A stretch of DNA of 64,000 bases from Methylorubrum sp. B1-46 (GTDB taxonomy: Bacteria > Pseudomonadota > Alphaproteobacteria > Rhizobiales > Beijerinckiaceae), in assembly GCF_021117295.1 (NCBI RefSeq), contig NZ_CP088247.1:4727001-4791000 (forward strand). The letters are read 5' to 3'. Position 1 is the first letter of the stretch, and every line of letters starts with the position of its first letter. Below, piece by piece: positions 58,371-64,000 of this stretch. A program made the position numbers and the translations under genes. The notes beneath the pieces were generated by a model. It did not search any database, was not told the DNA's origin, and worked only from the letters and a program-made list of their open reading frames with translations.

Positions 58371-60842
58371 ATGCGCGCGCTTCTCCGGGCACCGGCCGCG
58401 ATGCCGCTCGCCATCCTGGCTCTGACGCTCGCGGGCCTCGGCCTCGTCGCGGGCACGAGCGGCTACAGCCACTTCGTCATCGCCCTCGTGGCGCTGACGG
58501 TTCTCGCCGGCACCGGCCTCAACGTCCTGCTGGGGCTCGCCGGCCTGATCTCCTTCGGCCATGCCGGCTTCTACGCGCTCGGCGCCTATGCCAGCGCGAT
58601 CCTGACGCTGAAGGGGTTCAGCTTCTGGCTGGCGCTTCCGGCCGCGGCGGGCCTCTCGGCCCTCGTCGGCGCGGCTCTCGCGGTGCCGGCGATGCGGGTG
58701 CGCGGGCCCTACCTCGCCATGGTGACGATCGCCTTCGGCTTCCTGGTCGAGCACGCGCTGATCGAGGGCGGGGAACTCACCGGCGGCCAGAACGGCCTCG
58801 TGGTCGCGACCGGCCCGAGCCTGTTCGGCCACCCTCTCGGCGAGCGCGACCTTGCGATCCTCGCGGTGATCGCGGCGTCCTTGAGCCTCTACGGCTTCCA
58901 CCGGCTGCGCCATGCCCGCCTCGGCCAGGCGCTCCGCGCGGTGCGCGACGCGGATGTCGCCGCCGCCTCGCTCGGCTTCGATCCGGTGCGGGTGAAGACC
59001 GCTGCCTTCGCGATCTCGGCGGCGCTGACCGGGCTCGCGGGTGCGGTGCTGCCGCCCTTGATGCTGTTCATCGCGCCGAGCTCCTTCCCGTTCACGCAGT
59101 CGATCCTGTTCGTGCTGGCGGTGGTGGTCGGCGGAGCCGGCACCGTACTCGGGCCGCTGTTCGGCGCCCTGGTGACGGTGCTGCTGCCCGAGGCGCTGGC
59201 GGGGCTCGCCGAGTACCGCCTGCTGTTCTTCGGCCTGACCACCCTGGTGGTGCTCTGGCTCGTGCCGGCCGGCATCGTCGGCAGCCTCGCTCGCCTGTTG
59301 CCGCGGGGCGGCGAGGCGCGCCCGCAAGCCGGATCGGAAGCGCTGGACTTCCTGCACCGGACCGGGGGCGAGCCGCTCACAGTCGAGGGCCTCGGCATCG
59401 CCTTCGGCGGCATCCGGGCGGCGGACGGCGTCGCCTTCGAAGCGCGGCCCGGCGCGATCACCAGCGTGATCGGTCCGAACGGGGCTGGCAAGACCACCGT
59501 CCTCAACATGATCTCGGGCTTCTACCGGCCGAGCGCCGGCACGATCCGTCTGGGCGCGCGCGACCTCGCTGGCCGGCCGGCCCACGCCATCGCCCGCGCC
59601 GGCATCGCCCGCACCTACCAGACGACGCGGCTGTTCGGCTCGCTCAGCGTGGTCGAGAACGTCATCCTCGCCCGCGCCCCCGGGCGTCTGCTGCGCCGGG
59701 CGCAGGCGCGGGACCGTCGAGACGCGGCGGCCCTGCTGGCTTTCGTCGGCTATGCCGGCGCCCTCGATCGGCCGGCCTCCGAGCTGCCCCATGTCGACCG
59801 GCGGCTGGTGGAAATCGCCCGCGCGCTCGCCGGGGCTCCTCGGGTGCTGCTCCTCGACGAGCCGGCTGCCGGCCTTGCCCGTGCCGAGACCGACCGCCTC
59901 GGCGCGCTGCTGCGCCGGATCGCGGCCTGCGGCATCGCGGTGATCCTCGTCGAGCACGACATGCCCCTGGTGATGGGGGTGTCCGACCATATCCTCGTCA
60001 TGGATGCCGGCCGCCCCATCGCCCGCGGCGCACCGGCCGAGGTGCGCCGGGACCCCGCCGTGCTGCGCGCCTATCTCGGGGCCGCCGAGACCCCGGCCCG
60101 GCCGCGATCCGCGCCCTGGAGCGGTCCGGGCGACACGGTCCTCGCGGCGCTTGACCTGCGCGCGGGCTACGGCGCCGCGCCGGTTCTCGATGGCATCGAC
60201 CTCGCCGTGCGGCCGGGCGAGACCGTGGCTTTGCTCGGCTCGAACGGCGCCGGCAAGTCGACGGCGATGCGGGCGCTCGCCGGCCTGCTGCGCCCGGTCG
60301 AGGGATCGGTGGTGCTGGCCGACGCCCCGATCGCGGCGCTGCCGGCGCACAGGATCGCGCGGCTGGGCCTCGCCCTCGTGCCGGAGGGGCGGCAGGTCTT
60401 TCCCGAACTCACCGTCGTCGAGAACATCCGCCTCGGCGCCTGGAGTCGCGGCGGCCGGGTCGATCCGGCCGAGGTCGAGGCGCTGCTCGACCGGTTCCCG
60501 CGCCTGCGCGAGCGGGCGGGCAGCCGTGCCGGCCTGCTCTCGGGCGGGGAGCAGCAGATGCTCGCCATCGCCCGCGGGATGATGGCGCATCCGCGCATCC
60601 TCCTACTCGACGAACCCTCCCTCGGCCTGGCTCCCGCGATCATCAACAGCCTCTACGCCACCGTTGCCGAGCTGCGCGATGCAGGCACGACGATCCTGAT
60701 CGTCGATCAGATGGCCGCCCTCGCGCTCACCGTAGCGGACCGGGGCTACGTCCTGGAGCAGGGGCGCGTCGCCGCTTCCGGCACCGCGGCGGAGCTCAAG
60801 GCGGACGCGGCGCTCGAGGCGGCCTATCTCGGGGCGGCGTGA
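58371..60842 (+). CDS. Fused LivM permease-LivG ATPase-LivF ATPase
   Basis: An 823-residue three-part protein. Residues 1 to about 315 form a LivM-type permease (LNVLLGLAGLISFGHAGFYA, then GFDPVRVKTAAFAISA). About 345-575 is a LivG-type nucleotide-binding domain with Walker A GPNGAGKTT (about 366) and Walker B VLLLDEPAAG (about 493), but its signature is LPHVDRRLVEIARA rather than LSGGQ-like. About 590-823 is a LivF-type domain with GSNGAGKST (about 622), LSGGEQQMLAIARG (about 723) and ILLLDEPSLG. Permease-LivG fusions are known; a three-way fusion is unusual. It overlaps GTGA with the open frame of the next gene. Confidence 0.92.
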   Translation: MRALLRAPAAMPLAILALTLAGLGLVAGTSGYSHFVIALVALTVLAGTGLNVLLGLAGLISFGHAGFYALGAYASAILTLKGFSFWLALPAAAGLSALVGAALAVPAMRVRGPYLAMVTIAFGFLVEHALIEGGELTGGQNGLVVATGPSLFGHPLGERDLAILAVIAASLSLYGFHRLRHARLGQALRAVRDADVAAASLGFDPVRVKTAAFAISAALTGLAGAVLPPLMLFIAPSSFPFTQSILFVLAVVVGGAGTVLGPLFGALVTVLLPEALAGLAEYRLLFFGLTTLVVLWLVPAGIVGSLARLLPRGGEARPQAGSEALDFLHRTGGEPLTVEGLGIAFGGIRAADGVAFEARPGAITSVIGPNGAGKTTVLNMISGFYRPSAGTIRLGARDLAGRPAHAIARAGIARTYQTTRLFGSLSVVENVILARAPGRLLRRAQARDRRDAAALLAFVGYAGALDRPASELPHVDRRLVEIARALAGAPRVLLLDEPAAGLARAETDRLGALLRRIAACGIAVILVEHDMPLVMGVSDHILVMDAGRPIARGAPAEVRRDPAVLRAYLGAAETPARPRSAPWSGPGDTVLAALDLRAGYGAAPVLDGIDLAVRPGETVALLGSNGAGKSTAMRALAGLLRPVEGSVVLADAPIAALPAHRIARLGLALVPEGRQVFPELTVVENIRLGAWSRGGRVDPAEVEALLDRFPRLRERAGSRAGLLSGGEQQMLAIARGMMAHPRILLLDEPSLGLAPAIINSLYATVAELRDAGTTILIVDQMAALALTVADRGYVLEQGRVAASGTAAELKADAALEAAYLGAA

Positions 60843-60904
60843 GGCCGCGCGTTTCCCTCAACCTCAGGATCGAGACAATCCCCGTGACGAGTTCGGAGCC
60901 GACC

Positions 60905-61777
60905 GTGTCGAGCCATGGCCGCTACCCCTATTCCGCCCTGCCGGACCGGCCGGTCTACGATTGGCCGGATGGAAAGCGCTTGGCAGTCTACCTCGCTCTC
61001 AACCTCGAAACCTTCGATTTCGGAGACGGCCTCGGCGCCGAACTGGCGCCGGGCGGGCCGCAGCCGGATGTGCTGAACTATGCGTGGCGCGACTGGGGCA
61101 ATCGGGTCGGCGCGTGGCGCATCCGCGACATGCTCGACGACCTGCGGATGCCGGCGAGCGTCCTCGTCAACAGCCGGATCTACCGGGATTGTCCGGGCCT
61201 GATCGAGGCCTTCCGGGCGCGGGGCGACGAGATCGTCGGGCACGGCCGCACCAATGCCGAGCGGCAGGGCACCCTCACCGAGGCCGAGGAACGGGCGCTG
61301 ATCGCCGAGGCGACCGCTGTGCTGACGCGGGAGGAAGGCAAGGCGCCGGCCGGCTGGCTCGGCCCCTGGATCTCGCAGTCGCGGGTCACGCCGGACCTGC
61401 TGGCGGAGGCGGGCTACCGCTACCTGCTCGACTGGTGCCACGACGATCAGCCGACATGGTTCGCCACCCGCAACGGCGGGCGCATCCTCTCGGTGCCCTA
61501 TCCGCAGGAGCTGAACGACATTCCGGCCATCGTCGCCCGCAAGGAGACGGGACGGCAATTCGCCGAGGCCGTCGCGGACGGCTTCGAGGAGATGCTGGAG
61601 CAGTCGCGCCGCGCGCCGCTGGTCATGGGCATCGCGCTCCACCCCTACATCGTCGGCCAGCCGCACCGGCTGCGCCCCCTGCGGCAGGCGCTTGAACGGA
61701 TCGCCGGGCATCGGGACACGGTCTGGCTCACCACGGCCGGCGCGATCGCGGCGCACGCCGCCGAGCGGGCAGCGTAG
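60905..61777 (+). CDS. Polysaccharide deacetylase family protein (allantoinase/PuuE-like)
   Basis: A 290-residue NodB-fold protein with a variant motif set. RLAVYLALNLETFDFGDGLG is near the start, then NYAWRDWGNRVGAWRIRDML. VLVNSRIYRDCPGLIE follows, then ARGDEIVGHGRTN, and late LVMGIALHPYIVGQPHRLRP. The pattern matches PuuE-like carbon-nitrogen hydrolases more than chitin deacetylases. Three GTG starts are possible: 60839 (overlapping the ATPase stop), 60884 and 60905; I chose 60905 because GGAG lies about 6 bases upstream and conserved sequence begins soon after. It is in the ABC operon, so its substrate may be the imported compound. Confidence 0.8.
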   Translation: MSSHGRYPYSALPDRPVYDWPDGKRLAVYLALNLETFDFGDGLGAELAPGGPQPDVLNYAWRDWGNRVGAWRIRDMLDDLRMPASVLVNSRIYRDCPGLIEAFRARGDEIVGHGRTNAERQGTLTEAEERALIAEATAVLTREEGKAPAGWLGPWISQSRVTPDLLAEAGYRYLLDWCHDDQPTWFATRNGGRILSVPYPQELNDIPAIVARKETGRQFAEAVADGFEEMLEQSRRAPLVMGIALHPYIVGQPHRLRPLRQALERIAGHRDTVWLTTAGAIAAHAAERAA

Positions 61778-61857
61778 ACCCCCGATGCGGTCGGCCTGGC
61801 CAATCCTCGGTGGAGAGCCTCGCGCCCGGCCCGAGCGATCATCCCGGAGATGCCAGC

Positions 61858-63567
61858 ATGGATCGTAACGAAGGCCTGCCCCATCCCACGCCGGACGCTT
61901 CGCGGCGCGCGCTTCTCCTGACCTCCGCTTCTGCCCTGGGGGCGACGATGATGCCGAGCCGACTCTTCGCCGAGGCGGGTGCTCCCCGCGGCGCCCTCGC
62001 CCGGTCCCGCCAGGGCATGGTGACGAGCCCGCACGAACTCGCCAGCGAGGCGGGCCGGGAGGTGCTGCGGGCGGGCGGCAACGCCATCGAGGCGGCGATC
62101 GCCATCAACGCCACCCTCTGCGTGACCTACCCGCATTTCTGCGGCCTGGGTGGCGACGCCTTCATGATCGTCAGCGATCGCAACGGCGCCAGCTTCACCC
62201 TGTCCGGCATCGGGCAGGCGGCAGCAACGGTGCCGCAGGATGGACGGCCGATCCCGGTGCGCGGCCCCGGCTCGGCGATCACGGCGGCGGCCGCCGTCGA
62301 TACCTGGGAACAGGCCTTCATCTACAGTCAGCGAGCCCTGGGCGGGCGGCAATCCTGGCGCGGTCTGTTTCAGCGCGCCATCGCGTATGCGGGGGACGGC
62401 TTCCCCCTGACACCGTCGCAACGGTTCTGGGCGAATTTCCGCGCCAAGGAGATCGGCAACTGGCCCGATATCGTGCGCGTGTTCACCGCCGAGGGCCGCA
62501 TCCCGGAGGCCGGGGAGACCTTTCGCCAGCCCGACCTCGCCCGCACGCTCACGATGCTGGCCGAGAACGGCGGGCGCGACTTCTACGAGGGCGAGCTGGC
62601 CCGCCGGATCGCGCGGGGGCTGCAACAAGCGGGCTCGCCCCTCACAGTTGACGACCTCGCCCGCTGCCGGGCCCGGAACGAGAGCGCGCTGCGCGTGCCC
62701 TACCGGGGCGGGGAACTCGTCAGCCTGCGTCCGCCGACGCAGGGGCTGACCACCCTCGAGATCATGGGCGTCCTCGACCGCTTCGACATGGCCTCCGTCC
62801 TCGAGGGCAGCGCCGACTACTACCACCTCCTCGTCGAGGCGGTGAAGCTGGCCTTCATCGACCGCAACCGCTTCATCGCCGATCCCGATTTCACGGAGGT
62901 TCCCGTCGAGCGGCTGCTGTCGCCCTCCCACCTCGATGGGCTGGCCCGCAGCATCGATCCGCGCCAGGCCGTGCCCTGGCCGCATGTCTTCAAGACCGGC
63001 GACACCGTCTTCATTGGCGCGGCCGACCGGGACGGCAATTGCGTCAGCCTGCTGCAGACGGTCTATTTCGACTGGGGAAGCGGCGTCGTCGCGGGCGATA
63101 CCGGCATCCTCTGGCACAATCGCGGTGCGGCCTTCAGCACGGAGGCCGGCCATATCAACGCGCTGCAGCCCGGAAAGCGGCCGTTCCACACGCTCAATCC
63201 CGGCATGTACTTCCAGAACGGCCGCCCGCGGCTGCTCTACGGCACGCAAGGGGCGGACGGGCAGCCGCAGACGCTGGCGGCGGTGCTGACGCGCCTGATC
63301 GATTATCACATGGACCCGCTCACCGCCCTCGCCCGGCCGCGGTTCCTGCTGGGCAAGACGTTCTCCGACAGCCGCGACAGCCTGAAGCTCGAACTCGATG
63401 CCGGGGACAGCGTGTTCGCGGAGCTGAAAGCCCGCGGCCACGCCATCAGTCCCATCCCGGCGCAGAGCCCGCTCGCCGGCCATCCGGGTGCGATCCGCAT
63501 CGAGGACGATGGCGGCTTCGTCGGCGCCCACGATCCGCGCAGCGACGGCCTCGCCCTCGGCCTCTGA
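61858..63567 (+). CDS. Gamma-glutamyltransferase family protein, Tat-exported
   Basis: A 569-residue Ntn-hydrolase precursor. The signal has a twin-arginine pair (DASRRALLLTSASALGATMM), pointing to folded export. GMVTSPHELASEAGREVLRA and YPHFCGLGGDAFMIV are N-terminal GGT features. The autocatalytic Thr is in KTGDTVFIGAADRDGN (about 383), where TTH-type sites carry a second Thr; here the next residue is Val. FDWGSGVVAGDTGILWHNRG and HTLNPGMYFQNGRPR follow. It would cleave gamma-glutamyl or related amides in the periplasm. It is 80 bases downstream of the deacetylase, and the uptake operon context suggests product import. Confidence 0.9.
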   Translation: MDRNEGLPHPTPDASRRALLLTSASALGATMMPSRLFAEAGAPRGALARSRQGMVTSPHELASEAGREVLRAGGNAIEAAIAINATLCVTYPHFCGLGGDAFMIVSDRNGASFTLSGIGQAAATVPQDGRPIPVRGPGSAITAAAAVDTWEQAFIYSQRALGGRQSWRGLFQRAIAYAGDGFPLTPSQRFWANFRAKEIGNWPDIVRVFTAEGRIPEAGETFRQPDLARTLTMLAENGGRDFYEGELARRIARGLQQAGSPLTVDDLARCRARNESALRVPYRGGELVSLRPPTQGLTTLEIMGVLDRFDMASVLEGSADYYHLLVEAVKLAFIDRNRFIADPDFTEVPVERLLSPSHLDGLARSIDPRQAVPWPHVFKTGDTVFIGAADRDGNCVSLLQTVYFDWGSGVVAGDTGILWHNRGAAFSTEAGHINALQPGKRPFHTLNPGMYFQNGRPRLLYGTQGADGQPQTLAAVLTRLIDYHMDPLTALARPRFLLGKTFSDSRDSLKLELDAGDSVFAELKARGHAISPIPAQSPLAGHPGAIRIEDDGGFVGAHDPRSDGLALGL

Positions 63568-63631
63568 TGCGCCGGCCCGTCGATCCCTCCGGTCTCGCCT
63601 CCGTCAGTGCGAGGCGGAGCCGTGGCAATCC

Positions 63632-63668
63632 AGGGCGCGACGTTTCAGGATCGGTCGCGCCCTGTTTT
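63632..63668 (+). terminator. Rho-independent terminator after the GGT gene
   Basis: A perfect 10-bp stem AGGGCGCGAC / GTCGCGCCCT (63632-63641 with 63654-63663) with a 12-nt loop, then GTTTT. It ends the ABC-deacetylase-GGT operon. Confidence 0.85.
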
Positions 63669-63738
63669 CTCTCGGGCAAGGTTCGACCGTCCGCCCTCCG
63701 GCCGGCATGATGGCGGCTCGGATGCGCGAGGGCGAACC

Positions 63739-64000
63739 ATGTCGCTGGTCTGGGACGGCATCACCATCGACGGTGTGGTGAACGCGGAAATCGCGGCCGA
63801 GCGGCATCGGCTGGCCGATGCCGCCAAAGCCTATGACTGGTCGACGGTGCTGGCCCTGCTGCGCGCACACCCCGACCTCGTGAATACGACGCGGCTCGGC
63901 GGCGCCTCGCTGTTCGCGCCCCTGCATCAGGCCGCGCACGGAAATGCGCCGCCCGCCGTTCTGGAGGCGCTGATCGGCCTGGGTGCCTGGCGGATGCTCT
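63739..64000 (+). CDS. Ankyrin-repeat-like protein (5' part, cut by window end)
   Basis: The first 87 codons are present. VWDGITIDGVVNAEIAAERH leads to an ankyrin-like helix pair (RLADAAKAYDWSTVLALLRA, HPDLVNTTRLGG) and LHQAAHGNAPPAVLEALIGLG, matching the consensus L-H-x-A-A-x-x-G. Such proteins mediate protein contacts. No signal peptide. ATG at 63739 is chosen because the reading frame starts cleanly there. Confidence 0.65.
   Translation, partial: MSLVWDGITIDGVVNAEIAAERHRLADAAKAYDWSTVLALLRAHPDLVNTTRLGGASLFAPLHQAAHGNAPPAVLEALIGLGAWRML

Noticed and set aside
1..64000. CRISPR arrays, rRNA genes and riboswitches
   Set aside because: I looked for regularly spaced repeats, rRNA sequence and long conserved leaders and saw none. 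The only periodic repeats are the short tandem duplications and the iteron cluster.

Overview
The window is high-GC bacterial DNA with compact, often ATGA-overlapping operons, frequent GTG starts and alphaproteobacterial gene content: dxs-tlyA, a bo3 oxidase with SURF1, FemAB-like and GH15 proteins, and dispersed intergenic hairpin repeats. It most resembles the Methylobacterium/Methylorubrum group (Hyphomicrobiales). That placement is an inference from content, not a measured result.

Layout. 1-3200: 3' end of dxs, sodC, tlyA and an RNA uracil methyltransferase. 3200-12900: envelope glycan genes (GT61, AlgJ/AlgX-like SGNH protein), an SRAP protein, a FemAB-like acyltransferase coupled to an M20 amidohydrolase, ada, a CDF metal exporter, a HIT protein, a PilZ protein and a small hypothetical. 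12900-18110: GH15 hydrolase and an amino-sugar operon (murQ, SIS deaminase/isomerase, nagA). 18370-23170: EEP hydrolase, secreted asparaginase, a phospholipase D plus VTT membrane protein pair, and a hypothetical. 23370-29860: MFS transporter and cyoABCD-surf1. 30130-36430: an RND pump with two adaptor proteins and a divergent TetR with a palindromic operator. 36630-43090: histidine kinase and response regulator, two LuxR-type proteins with degenerate receiver domains, and two glycosyltransferases. 43357-54406: tRNA-Gln carrying an integrated element. 54825-64000: a GntR-controlled branched-chain-type ABC uptake operon with a triple-fused permease-ATPase-ATPase, then a polysaccharide deacetylase, a Tat-exported gamma-glutamyltransferase homologue and the start of an ankyrin-like gene.

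The most notable part is the 11-kb element between an exact 47-bp direct repeat (43384-43430 and 54360-54406). It carries a tyrosine integrase, a Toprim-type primase, a RepA-like helicase, HNH nuclease, large terminase, HK97-type capsid, prohead protease and portal. I see no tail, lysis or recognisable small-terminase genes. This is the gene content expected of a capsid-forming phage satellite (cf-PICI-like) that would borrow tails and lysis from a helper phage. Inside its helicase gene nine copies of a heptamer form two opposed arrays that look like an embedded iteron origin. A low-GC divergent pair (ribbon-helix-helix protein plus a 112-residue helical protein) sits in the middle like cargo.
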